Made by a program: the position numbers and the translations under genes. A stretch of DNA of 64,000 nt, from contig QVOM02000053.1 in NCBI GenBank assembly GCA_003586115.2, forward strand, positions 9,715,787 through 9,779,786, written 5' to 3'. The DNA is from Salvator merianae (taxonomy: Eukaryota > Chordata > Lepidosauria > Squamata > Teiidae). This document shows, in pieces, positions 34,065-45,250 of the stretch (position 1 is the stretch's first letter; each line of letters opens with the position of its first letter). Below the pieces are notes generated by a model. The model did not search any database and was not told the origin of the DNA. It was given only the letters and a program-made list of their open reading frames with translations.

Positions 34065-36175
34065 AACAAATCTAAATTCCCAAATATTAGAAGCAGTAGA
34101 ATGTTGCTTCTGGACCAGAGGTAGATTCTCTGAATCTAGAAGAAGCCAGAGCATACATATATCTGATGGGAAGGATAAATTCAAAGCTAATTACAAGAGA
34201 AGAAAGCAAAAGTATTTAGGGATTCTTGAGCGTCCCCTTTTTTTCATTAATATAAACATACTGTCATGTACAGAAAAGATACACTATGAAACAACCATGA
34301 TTTTATAGTTATGTGCACACCAACCCTTGCCCTTTTGCCTTAAAAAAAAGGGGTGACGGAAAAGCAACTCCTCCGTTCATTTGTAGTCTGCAACAGATAT
34401 ATTTTTAACATAAAACACTATATTTAATTGGTTATGGATCTCTGTTCTTTTAGCACTACTGGAAATCACACAAAAACACATTAGTACAGAGCAATTAGTG
34501 AAAAGGCAGTAAACAACAGAGGCACTATTAAGCTGTGGGTGATTAAATAGTATTACTTCTTTTATTTTTTATGATATTAGACTTAAAGATGAAGTCGATT
34601 TTCACCATATATCCCCATTAACATTAATAGGCAATATGAATAGCAGGTGTCTGAAACTTCTCTTTAAGCCAGAATTAATTCTGAGCGCCTAGATTTTATA
34701 GGATGCAATCCCTTTCTTATTTTGCTTTTCCTTTTGTTTAATATTGCTTTCTTTCTCTAAAAGAAAAAGAGGAAGGCCTTTTCTATTGTAACAAAACATC
34801 ACTTTTTTTTCTTCCCCCAATACATCTGGATATTTTAATAGTGATATCATTTGAATTGATGTGGCATGTTGCCTCTTTCAGAAATTAATAACCTTGACTG
34901 TATCAGTAAAAAAACAAAGGAAAAAACCAGAGCATTTCTCCTGCCATGCTCCCCATACCTGTAAGCAAGAAATATGCATTCATAGTGTATTTTGCAAGCT
35001 GCATTCTTTGTCAAATGCACTACAGAATATGCTAAATATGATTGCATTTTATGCTGTACTGTGGCTCTTAAAGTGCATGCTCTCAGCATAGATGGAGAAA
35101 TGTGAAATTGTCAGAGGAAGGTTATTATTCTTTTTTCTTTAATCGGTTAAAAAATTGGGGTAAACTCAGAAGCCTGGGTCTTTTATTAGCATTATTGTCC
35201 CAAAGTTGTCCCCTCTACTTCTGCTGGTGTTTGTTGTTCTACAGGTCAAAGGCAGTTACTCGGGCATCATTTTACAATTCACATAAGTGGAATAGCAGCA
35301 CCTTTTCACAAAAAAAAGGTGGGGATGGAAGAAATTGTGATGCAGGATTAAAGCCTTATGTGACACACCTTTTTAAAAACCAGGCTCACCCTCCCAGTCG
35401 CTCTGGACTCTCTGCTTGTTTATAGATCATCCTCACGGGTCTGGCACATCTTTTTCCAGGCATCTGATTAAGTTAACAATGCACTGTTATTTGCATGCAG
35501 ATTTGCCAGCCCTTTCTCTACAGCTGCTCCCTAAGATTTGGTCTCTCTCTGTAATGTGATAGCACAGCAGTCAGTAAATGCAATCTTTGTCAAACCCAGG
35601 TGTGCTCTTGATTTGGTTCTCATTCGTTCCAAGCTATTTTTTTCCCTCCTCTTCACTCCATTTTTAAGCATTTATAAGACTCCGTTACAGTAGAGACACA
35701 TCTGGAGTGAAAAGAAATTCTTCTATTAATGAGATCCCTTTAAAACCAGTAAGTCGTATTTATGGAAATAATTGTATTACAATTAGATGATGACTTTCTC
35801 CATTCTGCAAACAGTGTGGTTTTTTAAAAAGTGTTTTATACAGTAATAGTTAACCTACTATCTAAACACGTATGATTTGCTCTGAATTCTCAGGGGCACA
35901 TGTAATCTTGAGACAGATATCTGTGGGATATTTGCTGCATTCCTTGAATATGAGTAGAAGACTGCTATGATTGAGAAGCTAAATGCTTGTGTTCTGAGTA
36001 AGACAAAGAAAAAATTGGAATCCCAATCCACTTCAGGCCTTGACTCTGAAGTGGACAGGAGCTCTCATCACAAGTACCAAGAAATTAATGAAAGTCAGAA
36101 CTGTTTATGGCTATTAGCCTTCCTGGCAATAGGAGATGGTCTACCTCTAAAGATCACCTGCTGGGAGATTGCAAG
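34065..36175. other. Repeat-free block, weak candidate conserved non-coding region
   Basis: No recognisable transposon for about 2.1 kb, the longest such block in the window apart from 40550-42790. It has ATTA/TAAT-rich words around 34430-34720 and a TTTGCAT-type octamer-like word near 35490 (TTATTTGCATGCAG). Frames up to 107 codons (35102-35425) show no domain. Conservation is not tested. Confidence 0.25.
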
Positions 36176-36177
36176 CT

Positions 36178-36310
36178 GAGCAAGCTATGTGCTTAAGTTC
36201 TACTGGTGACATCCGTGTCCAGCTAGCTGACCACTATGAGAACAGGCTGTTGTACTAGATGGACTGTGGATCAGATTCAGTGGGACATGTATTTTTTTTA
36301 ATGTTCTATT
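36178..36310 (+). mobile_element. CR1-clade LINE 3' tail
   Basis: CATCCGTGTCCAGCTAGCTG, CCACTATGAGAACAGGCTG and a segment ending CTAGATGGACTGTGGATCAG follow the order of CR1 3' tails (GGCCACTGTGAGAACAGGATG; GATGGGCCATTGGTCTGATC). Confidence 0.65.
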
Positions 36311-36399
36311 ATTCAGGAAAGTCAGAGATATTTACAGTTATTAGACCTGACTGCAATGTGACTGCCTCTGTTAATAGAAGGCAATGGCAAGCAGAACAA

Positions 36400-36515
36400 A
36401 CTGTTTGCTCATATCCTGCTGCTGGGTTTCCCTGTGCAGTTGGTTGGCCATGGTAAGGCTGCTAGGCTAGATGGGCCATAAGTCCAATCAACTGGGACAC
36501 TTCTTACGTCCTTAA
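36400..36515 (+). mobile_element. CR1-clade LINE 3' tail, second copy
   Basis: TGGGTTTCCCTGTGCAGTTG, GGTTGGCCATGGTAAGG and AGGCTAGATGGGCCATAAG are CR1-tail words. It follows the tail at 36178 in the same orientation, so the two may be one split element. Confidence 0.55.
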
Positions 36516-36519
36516 TTCG

Positions 36520-38085
36520 TTTTTTCCCCATAGCAAAAAAGCAGAACCAAATTCGAACAGCATGGTGGCTGAAATGTTGTTTTCTCTGTGCAATGAGGGT
36601 AATTTTTCAAGATCACGTTTGAAGTCGATTAGCTCAGAAATATGAGCTAAGCTGTCACTCTTATCATCTGAGGATGGATAAAGGATGTATTCATCTAAGA
36701 GCAATGGCAAATCATTTTTTTCTGTAGGGGCAACACTCCTTCCATCTTCCTAAATGCATGAGGATCGCCACAGCGAGGTGACAAATGAAGACTGGCAAAT
36801 AGTTCTGACAACTTCCTGTTGAGAAAATTCATCTTCAAAAGAAAGGAATATTACATTAATTCAAAATTTAATGTATGGGGACAAATGTAACTTTTTACAA
36901 CCGAACGCTTGCTTCAATATCTCTCAGATATATAAGCAATTTCAGGAAAGAGTGAGGGCACATTTGGTGAAATAGTAAAAATTTCATCAGGTAAAGGTTT
37001 GTGAAGATCTCATTGGCTGGTTTTCAGGGATGTTGCTGTTCAAAATCACAAGTGTTCACTCAGATATCACTATGCTGGGAGTTCTTTGCAAATGCAGGGA
37101 CCTTGTTTCCTAAGAAATTAATTACAGGTGCTCGTAAAGCTGTTGCTTTGCTAGTAGAAGATCCCAAGTTCATTCCCCAGCATCTTCCTGGAATAAACTT
37201 ACAGCAAATCACCTTTGCATTGTTGCCAAAAGAAAACTCTTATTAATTTAATTTCAAATGTTGCCTTTCGAGAATGTGAGTTCTGTTTCCTAATTCTTCT
37301 CTGTAACCCAGTAGTATTTTTATGGATGGAAGTTTCTGAATAGAGTCAAAGATCTCACATACTCTGTCTTGGGATTTCTACACTTGGTTCTTCTTGGAAT
37401 AACTTGCTACTATCTTCAGGTGCCCAATGGTGGAGCTCCCTCCAAACTGACATCCACAACATGTTCAGAACCATTGTGTTTTAAGATCTGGGGCAGAAGC
37501 TGCAACCTGCTGCTTCTACAAGTGATATATTTAACTGATTACAGACCTTGGAGTATTGGGCATGATAAAAAGCAAGCAAGCCAACAAATAAATGAGTAGG
37601 TTTGGTCTCCTAGAGGAATATGGATATGAGAGATTCCTTCCTCCTTTTAATGCACAGGCGTACAAAATAAGAAAGTCCCGTGGGATAACAGTGTAAGGCA
37701 TTTCAGAGATCCCATGTTCTATTGTTTCAGCTTTTTGATTTCACAAAAGTCTTCTGACATTATTTGGGCATATGACGACAGTAGCTTCCTACCTTACTAT
37801 TCCCCTTGAATTGTAAGTAAAGTGCTAAACAAGATACTCCTGCTTGAGCCCTTCAGTTCCAGGAGACTGAGAAGTAGCAAAGTAAACTCTATTAATATTT
37901 GGTCATCAGGCCTATCCTCTACAGAACAGTTGCTAGAATCCATTGCCACAATCAGAAGTTCTTAAAATTCCTACCATCCAGTTCCCTATTACTGTTAGAA
38001 GTCCACAACTCAGCAGTGAACCTCTTTTTGATTCCACATGGGTGGGTTGTATCAGAGAGAGATTTTCTGCAGCATCAGGACTTCA
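36520..38085. other. Unannotated sequence
   Basis: No recognised repeat or gene. The window's longest frame (145 codons, plus, 37943-38380) starts here but crosses the MITE at 38090, so I do not call it a gene. Confidence 0.45.
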
Positions 38086-38089
38086 AACT

Positions 38090-38200
38090 TTGGCCCTTAC
38101 TGCACTAGGCCTTATTCAGATTATATCATGGAATAGGGACCTGCCATCTGCATGCCAGTATGGAATGTGGCAGGTCCGAATAGAAGCAGCAAGAAACCAG
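38090..38200. mobile_element. MITE related to 6551-6733
   Basis: GGCCCTTACTGCACTAGGCC, CAGATTATATCATGGAATAG and GACCTGCCATCTGCATGC parallel the left half of the 6551 element. TGTGGCAGGTCC gives part of the opposite arm. Confidence 0.55.
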
Positions 38201-38374
38201 GTTGTGAATGACTTACTGCTTCTCTCCTCCAGGGCATCCCCTCACACACAACACATATCCTTGGTTGTTCCTTGGCAGCTAAGTAGCATTCAGATCCTGT
38301 ACATTTTGAAGGGATCTATAACTTTTACAGATAAATTTACTGATAAGAGGTTGAGTTGGGCTGCATCTAGAGAG

Positions 38375-38760
38375 GGTTGAAAATACATAATTATTTCATA
38401 ATTGTACCTGATTTGCCATACATGACCACCATGTTCCCAGTACAGTCCCATAATATAGACCCAATTTACTGGGTTATGGTTATTCCGGCAGAATTAACTA
38501 TTGTGTTGCAATATCCTGTTATTTTGTAATTGCAGCTCTATCTGGATTACTGTGCAAGGGTTGTGACATGACCTGTTGCTACATGTGATACTACTAGTCA
38601 CCTGTACAGTGCAACGGGAGGGTTAGGTCATGCGAAAAAGAAATCTCGCAGCCGCTGCTGCAGCAGCAAATGCTAAAATGTGGAATATCGATCTAATGTC
38701 TAGACAATGTGTGATATTTCCAAATCGTGGAATAAATAAGTGATGTCTGGAGACAGCCTT
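38375..38760 (+). mobile_element. Interspersed repeat, copy B of a pair
   Basis: Aligns with 10800-11275 through CATAATTATTTCATAATTG, TACCTGATTTGCCA, CAATATCCTGTTATT and the terminal TGGAATAAATAAGTGATG. It is shorter than copy A because of internal gaps. Confidence 0.65.
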
Positions 38761-38764
38761 GGAG

Positions 38765-39800
38765 GCAACAATATCTAAGCGTGTTCAGTTTCAATCAGAC
38801 TGAAAGCTCTTAAAGCACTCTCTTATAATCTATATATTATTTTGAAGGCTGAAAAGGAACCATAGCTAATGATGAAGGCAGCATTAAGGTGGAGGAACAG
38901 AATCTGTAAAGACACCAGGAAATGATCTCATTTCTTCCCCTAGCTGAATGGTTGTGACACTTCGGATGTTCTAAACCTAACAGGGAGCCCTTTCGTCAAA
39001 AGCCTACTTTTCATCTGGGAGGCCCTAAAGAGATGATGGTCCAGACTGCAGTAGCTCCAGAAGGGTCTTTTGTGGCCACCAGCTAAGTAGGAGAGGCTCC
39101 TGTCCTTCCAACTTGCCCTTGGCCCAATGCCAAGCAGAGAGACACCAGCCTGGAATTGTTTCCTCTGAAGTGTTGTGCCAAAAGTGGTATTTTCCTACCC
39201 TTTTATCAGCATACCCCTCTGGGTCAGGAAGATGGCACAACTTGGTGACCTTGACCTCTAGATGGCCCAAAGCAGCCTCTTTGACAGTATGTGAAAGCAC
39301 CTGTGATCTATTAGAACTGTGGTTTCTTGCTACATTGGTGGTATCTGAAGTATAACTGCATGGCCAAGAGACACATTCCTAAACATTTGGCCCAAGGCAC
39401 TGGAGAACCCTGTAATACCTTGTCTTCCGAGCATGTGAATCTTCCAGTTTGCTGTTCACATATATTTTCTGTAAGGAAATACCAAAGCCATTGCAAAGGA
39501 ATGAATGCTCAATCTCAGATTGTCACATGGCTATGTAGATGTTCAACATGCACAACTAGAAAGCAAGCACCATGATAAAGTTCCTATAGTATAAGGAATG
39601 TGTCTAGTTAGAAGCCACCTTGCTTAATCACCATCACTAAATAGTCAAGTTGTCTTGATGACTCAGGAAAAAAAAAACTTCCTGAAGTTATGGATAATTC
39701 TCAAATCATGCATGAAAGAAAATTCTGTTCCTGGTAGATATTCAAATTCTTTGGTACAATCAGGTTGAGCGTTACTCTAGATGACTACAAGAAACATTGC
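38765..39800. other. Unannotated sequence
   Basis: No recognised repeat. Overlapping 80-91 codon frames on both strands near 39025-39355 have no recognisable motif. Confidence 0.45.
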
Positions 39801-39804
39801 CATG

Positions 39805-39910
39805 TAATTTTCTGGGCAGACGCAGTAGTGGTTGCCATTATCTTTTTCCAGGGAGATGCTAGGGATAAAATCTATGCTTTGCAGACAGTTGCTATACCGC
39901 TAAACTATGT
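39805..39910 (-). mobile_element. SINE remnant, antisense
   Basis: GTGGTTGCCATTATCTTTTT, CCAGGGAGATGCTAGGGAT and a right end whose reverse complement resembles a tRNA-derived head (TAGTTTAGCGGTATAGCAAC). Same order as 49990-50210. Confidence 0.65.
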
Positions 39911-39959
39911 AACAATACTGTAGAATTAAGTCATATATATTGTCACATATATCCTTTTA

Positions 39960-40382
39960 GTCGAGGAGGAGGAATTTATTTAGCGTCAATTAATTTCAGC
40001 CGTGCTAGGAGTTCTGGCATTTGGATGGAAAGATTCATCGAAATGGACTATGCAAACCTGATATAAGCATATCATCGATCAAATGAGATTTCAAATTATA
40101 GATGAAACAAAAGAAGTATATAATTTACAATGTAGGAGAAGAGAAATAAGAGAGAAATGGACAAAAGTGGAAGAATGTTTAAAGACAAACCCGGAGACTA
40201 CAGACTCATTTCAGGAGTTTCAAAAAGTTTTCCAATGAACAACAAAGCATAGGATTCTGACAGGAACTGAGAGAGGGGGGTTAATAATAGGTTTATATGT
40301 TAGGTATTAGTGGATAAACATATGTATATATATTTACTTTATATATATATAAGTAAATATATATACATATGTTTATCCACTA
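39960..40382 (+). mobile_element. 5'-truncated L1 LINE
   Basis: A plus frame near 39990-40236 reads as an ORF2 C-terminus with one stop (LAFGWKDSSK, then EVYNLQCRRREIREKWTKVE, then a stop near TTTTCCAATGA). The copy is flanked by a 13 bp exact direct repeat, ATATATCCTTTTA, at 39947-39959 and 40383-40395. That fits target-primed insertion with 5' truncation. The 3' end is unusual: it carries most of a perfect palindrome instead of a poly(A) tail. Confidence 0.7.
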
Positions 40383-40385
40383 ATA
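40305..40385. repeat. Perfect 81 bp palindrome
   Basis: Arms 40305-40339 and 40351-40385 are exact reverse complements (35 bp each) around an 11 base TA loop. The left arm starts TATTAGTGGATAAACATATG. It sits at the 3' end of the L1 copy and its last bases overlap the target-site repeat. No mismatch is seen, suggesting recent origin or gene-conversion-like maintenance. Confidence 0.95.
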
Positions 40386-40399
40386 TATCCTTTTATTGA

Positions 40400-40412
40400 A
40401 TATATCCTTTTA
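40400..40412. repeat. Third copy of the 13 bp L1-flank repeat
   Basis: ATATATCCTTTTA recurs here, in tandem with the copy at 40383-40395 (unit of 17 bases). Confidence 0.85.
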
Positions 40413-40444
40413 TTCAAAAATGTTTCAGCAAGCAAGGGAACTAG

Positions 40445-40550
40445 TAGCACCATCATGCATCTGATGAAGTAGACTTAGTCTGTGAAAGCTTATGCCAACA
40501 ACTTATTTCTCTCTGTTAGTCTCCAAAGTGCTACTAGACACTCTTGCTTA
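40445..40550 (+). mobile_element. Amniote interspersed repeat tail (GCATCTGATGAAGTAGAC)
   Basis: The phrase GCATCTGATGAAGTAGAC, then GTGAAAGCTTATGCCAAC, then TTAGTCTCCAAAGTGC and CTAGACACTCTTGC is widely seen as a retroelement 3' unit in reptile genomes. I recognise the phrase but cannot name the family with certainty. Confidence 0.6.
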
Positions 40551-42790
40551 TATATCCTATTTCTGTTCAGGACTAGAGTTCCTGGGTTTCATTTACTCTG
40601 ACAGCAAATTTGCTCTTGTATTTTTGTGCATTGCAACATAGCACACGTGACAAACTCCAGCAAGGTCCATTTGATTTTCCCTAGGACAGCACTGCAAACC
40701 TTTCTGTTTATATGGACTTCTTACAAAACCTCAGCTGCCCTTATCAGGTGCTGCTCAGATGCTCTTAAAAGCAAAGCAAGTGGTCTGTGGAAGAGATGGC
40801 TGTCATGCAACCACACCAGAGGCTAAGTTATAAAAAGGAAAAAAGGAAAATTGGGGGGAGATTATAAGAGAGAGGATGGATTATGTTTCTCTTCTAGGTA
40901 CTTTAGGAGGGATGGTTTGACTTTTGGCCCGGACACATATGCCAATGGCAAGATGAACACAAGGGACCGACAAAAAAAGAATGTGTGTTCACAGCTGTAC
41001 AGTGCACCAATACAGATTACATGTTTTCAGGGTTGTGACCACAACAGAATGCTAATTGACATAGTGGAGTGATGAACGCGGCTGCAAGGGCCTTATTGTT
41101 CCATTATTTCATGCAGCCCAGCTGCCTTTGTTTATATCACTTATCCTCTCATGCCACAGGTTTTCACTCCAAAAATACTATCCCAATATAATGTTAATAT
41201 TTAAAAAACAAAGAGGTGGCAGATTGTCATCTCCGTGTCAGTCTCAAACTGCAGAACTGTTAAGCTGTTCGGGGTTGGGTATTTAGAAATAATTTAACAA
41301 CCATATTCCGACACAGCCTGCATTCTAACATAATGGCTGACGATGTGAACCAAGCAAATGCATAACTATCCTGACATCACTTATGAGATTTAGATTGGTC
41401 AGTTAATGGAAGTCTTTACCAAAATCAATACCATAACAGCTTCTTGAAATGAACGTGATTTAAAAAAAAAAAAACACACACCAACCACAGAGCTCTGTGA
41501 ACAATAAGTACAGAAATACACTACCTTTGTATACAACACAAAGGAATTAGGATATGAAACAAATGAGCAATTTTGCTGCTTTTGTATACTTCCCCCCCTT
41601 TTCTTCATTTTGCAAAAGAAATGCTATAGTCCATTATTAAAAATAAACATACGCAAACGTTATGACTCATAGTAGTAATTGGTGTGTTGCAATTTTATTC
41701 TTCTTCCCCACCTTAAATGTGATGTCCTCTTCTAGTTAAGTACCAATAATGAAGTCTAATGAAGGGATAGATAAAAATAGTCCCACAAACTTGAAGCTAT
41801 GTGTTCTCACTGGATTTTGTGTAACTTCATTATTTCGCTATTTTTTGGGGGGGAAGAGGTTATGAACTAACAAGGTAGCATTTCATTTCACGGGATGCAA
41901 TCTGCTGCCCATTTGAGCAGTCTTAGCTCCACTGAAGGTAAATTTAACTTCTAAAATGGAAGTGCTAGTACTTCAAGCTGCTGAGAAATCACATCCTCTG
42001 CCCTGGATTTTAACTGTGAATGAATTGGCTATGGTTATGCAATGATGAAGAAAAGGCAGCGCATTCTTCCTTGTTACTTTGCATATTCTTGAACCGAGTC
42101 TTCTGTCAGTTATTCATTGTTCAGTGCTTTTCACACTGGATTTCTGCCTTGCATTCTCTGCAAAGTTACCTTTGAAAGCAGTCCAGATTCTTCACCTTGA
42201 CTAAACTGCAGCAGGCTTTTTTTGCTCAGGCACGTCCTAATCAACTGGAGGCCTTAATTCCAAAGTAAGGGTGGGAAAACCTAAGGTGGCACTTTAGTAC
42301 CTTACTCACTGCATTGGCAGGGCTCTTGCATGTTCCCTTCTTGATGTGGGAAGGGGCCCACCAACACGGCACATGAGGAGCTTTTATGAAGGGTGCGATA
42401 CCATGGCCTTCACCTCTGGATGCCTTGTGTAAGCACCATACTTCTTGGGATGCTTCATGCTGCTGATAGTTGAGTCACGATGCCCTACCCCTTCCAGAAG
42501 CAGAGGCAAGGCATAGCTTTATATGGGTTTTCCCATGAAGCCCTTTGAGGAAATGACGAGACCCTGTTGGTACCTAGACAACAAGTACTGGACATGAGAG
42601 TTCAATTGGAGTCCACTCTTTGGCTTAACAATATTTTTTCTTAGCACTTATTCTGTTTCATAGGGCTCTGGTAAATATTTAAATCAAATCATAATCCCAA
42701 AATTAAAAAGAGTTTTAAAACTCTTGGACTTGATTTAGTGCTCTCCTCACAGCAGTACTGAAAGGAATATTTAAGGAAACAGCTATTCAG
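40551..42790. other. Unannotated, repeat-poor sequence
   Basis: No recognisable transposon in about 2.2 kb. An A-run lies at about 41462-41475. Frames up to 73 codons show no domain. It could include conserved non-coding DNA, but nothing visible singles out a site. Confidence 0.35.
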
Positions 42791-42794
42791 CCAG

Positions 42795-42852
42795 AACCCC
42801 TTCCCATGGGTTCTGAACACCCGCCTTAAAGCAGCAGGCCGCCGCTGGGGAC
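42795..42852. mobile_element. Fragment of the 17083 hairpin family
   Basis: CCCTTCCCATGGGTTCTGAA, then CACCCGCCTTAAAGCAGCAG, follows the right arm of 17083-17253 and its downstream GCTGCTGCC. Confidence 0.65.
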
Positions 42853-43113
42853 TAGATCAGAATTTTCATACACCAAGGCTGAATCCATATGCATTGAATG
42901 AACAAATCGAAAGTGATTTAAATGTGGCAGTGTTTGGCAGCTAGTTGTCCCCTTCTCACAATTTAATCCACATTAAATGCCAGAACATTCACTTTCAACC
43001 CACATTTTATGACACTAATGTGGATTAGAGGTGGAATAGGAACATTAGCATGCATTGAGTGCCACTTCTAAGCCACTTTCGAGCCACAATTTTTCACAAC
43101 TCGTGGAAGCAGC
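42853..43113. other. Possible further DNA-element fragment
   Basis: Repeated CAC-ATTTAATCCACATTAA and CACATTTTATGACACTAATG words hint at an old inverted-repeat element, but no clean ends are seen. Confidence 0.3.
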
Positions 43114-43418
43114 CTGAGGCTATGTCTCCACTTACCATTTCTAGACGTCTCTGTATATACAGGGAGGTACTTGCTGCCTCCTCACCTCCATTTTCAGTAG
43201 CAGCAGCAACCTCTGAAGTGATTGTGCATGCTGCTTTGTGGTGTGATCACTTGCAGAGTCACCTCCAAAGCAAACCCATTTCCTCTCATCTGTCATGGAA
43301 GTGCCACAGAAAACGGTGCCGCCTCACTCTGAAATGGAGATGAGGACGGTGCTGTGGATGCCTCCCTTATCTGCTTGAAACAGAGTCACTACTCCTGGAA
43401 ATGAAGACATAGCCTGAG
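43114..43418. mobile_element. Inverted-repeat element with CTCAGGCTATGTCT termini
   Basis: Left CTGAGGCTATGTCTCCACTT pairs with right GAAGACATAGCCTGAG at about 305 bp spacing. These termini resemble the GGCTATGTCTACACT-type ends of hAT elements common in reptiles. No target-site duplication is clear. It is GC-richer than its surroundings. Confidence 0.7.
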
Positions 43419-43464
43419 TCTTAGGAAGTATCTGAAGAGCTGTCACGGTGCAGAGAGATTGGCC

Positions 43465-43742
43465 CTATTCTCACTTACACAAGAAGGAAGGACTAGAAAT
43501 AACAGGATGAAACTTCAAGGAAATAGATACAGACAAGATATTAGAAAAAACTTTCTGACAGTAAGGGTGATCAGTCAATGGAACAGGTTGCCACAGGAGG
43601 TGGTGAGCTCTCCTTCGCTGGAGATCTTCAAGGAGAGCCTGAAGAGACATCTGTCTGGGATGGTTTAGTGAATCCTACATTGAGCAGGGGGCTGGACTCG
43701 ATGACCCTAGAGCTCCCTTCCAACTTTATGATTCTATATTCT
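43465..43742 (+). mobile_element. CR1-clade LINE 3' end with readable ORF2 C-terminus
   Basis: A plus frame (to 43668) ends with IRKNFLTVRVISQWNRLPQE and then VVSSPSLEIFKESLKRHLSG. That is the conserved CR1 ORF2 C-terminus. The 3' UTR carries GGGGCTGGACTCGATGACC, CCTTCCAACTTTATGATTC and finally TATATTCTAAG, an imperfect form of the CR1 ATTCTATG terminus. Heavily 5'-truncated. Confidence 0.9.
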
Positions 43743-44776
43743 AAGAGTCTTTCCAGTTCCTTGGAGCAGTTTGGGGGTGTGTGTGGATTTTGTGCATCTG
43801 AACAGCAACAAAAACATCTTAAGGTGAGAATTAAAACAACAATCCAGCAGCAGCAGCAACTACAAATGTTTGTATCACATGCACAAATATTCCTCAACTG
43901 TTTCTCCTGTGTTAAACATGCAGGTTTCAGGCCCTAAACTGAATCTCACAGAAATTTGGCTCCAAATCCTCAAGTTTATCAAGCTCCAAACTGGCCACAG
44001 TTTGCAAGTAGCACAGCTCCTGAGACTTTCATATATGTAAATCATCCCACATGACTTGGCCCTGCAAAGGAATCGACAAAAGTGTCTAAGATGCAATAAT
44101 TATAGTGAAATAAAATTTCAGTGATAATTTGTGTAATCATTTAAGTTAGCGTTGATGACTTAGGCTAGAAAGAAGTATTCATTGCTGCTCTTTCCTTCAC
44201 AATTCACTAATCAGTGGCATGTGCAAGTGGGAAACTATATTAAAGCTATCCAATGGTATGAATAGTGAAAGCCGCTTTTTAAAGGCAAGTTTAACTAGCA
44301 ATCCCAGATATGTGAAAAGACCTTGAAGTATCTGTCTTCTGAAAAGCCGTAATGAGCTGATTTAATGTTTCAAAAGCTCATACAGTGTTGAACCATGAAC
44401 ATGCCACAGGTATGCAACTATCTAATAGATATTGGTTTCCCAGCTATGGTCGTTCCCTCTACCGTGGACACAACACAGATTAGTTTAATTGGATCCAGGA
44501 GCTAGCTAAATAGTCCAGCTGCCTTGTGTTTCAGGCCCCCAACTATTTTATATCCCAATAAAAATAAAAATAAATTTATTTTATGGCAAATCAACCTACT
44601 ACTGAGGTCTCTTCTTCTACTTCAGGCAAAGTGTTTCAATGGAAGTAACTAACTCCTCTATTGGTTTGTGATTTTATAGAAAGAAGTTTAAAAGATAAAA
44701 GTAATCATGACGAGATCTGCAATAATTTTTTTTACTGTATTGCCTCTTCAGAAATCCAGCTGCAACCTCTCTCTCT
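43743..44776. other. Unannotated sequence
   Basis: A short CAGCAG run lies at about 43842-43858, which explains poly-Gln or poly-Cys frames. No recognised transposon. Confidence 0.4.
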
Positions 44777-44935
44777 ATAGTGATGTGCACAAACTAAAAT
44801 CACATGTTTGGTATCCCATCAAACTGAATACCCATTCGTTCGGCAAACTGGTTAATCAAACAGGTTTTTTGTGTTCAGCTTTGAACTGGTTTGAAAACAG
44901 GAAATACCGTTCTTTCCACTGAAAAGGCTCACCAG
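44777..44935. mobile_element. hAT-like MITE, 3'-truncated
   Basis: TATAGTGATGTGCACAAACT begins it. ACTGAATACCCATTCGTTCG and a GAACTGGTTTGAAAACAGG-like stretch follow the family body. It breaks off near CACTGAAAAGGCTCACCAGC. Confidence 0.65.
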
Positions 44936-45250
44936 CTAAGTGTGTCCGCACTGCACAGAAGCCCGCATGACCTACAGCTGGTCTTAATCACGGCTAGCTG
45001 TGGAGCACAAAATTGTGCTCCACAACTCGATTGGGAGCATCTATCCTGCTCCCAGCCAAGTTCATTAGCATCCGCTTCCAGGTGTGAATGCATGGCTGCG
45101 CAGCATGGTGGGGCTGCACCTGCACAATCATGCGGTTACACCTGTGTGCACCTGCATGATCCACGGTGCTTATGGTCACCACAGCAGTGACCAGACACTT
45201 CCTGGCCACTGTAATGGTGAAATTCAGGAGCAGGATACCAGCATTTGCAC
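44936..45250. other. GC-richer unclassified insert with a 12 bp palindrome
   Basis: Replaces the missing right half of the hAT-like element. It contains the exact palindrome at 44999-45024 and repeated CACCTGTG/CACCTGCA words. I suspect another DNA transposon, but its ends are unclear. Confidence 0.35.
44999..45024. repeat. Perfect 26 bp palindrome
   Basis: TGTGGAGCACAA (44999-45010) pairs exactly with TTGTGCTCCACA (45013-45024) around AA. Confidence 0.9.

Noticed and set aside
35480..35500. Octamer-type regulatory site near TTATTTGCATGCAG
   Set aside because: A single short word expected often by chance in AT-rich DNA; kept only as part of the weak conserved-region idea.
37943..38380. Longest ATG frame, 145 codons, plus strand
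   Set aside because: It runs through the MITE at 38090-38200, has no recognisable domain, and is of a length expected by chance in 64 kb.
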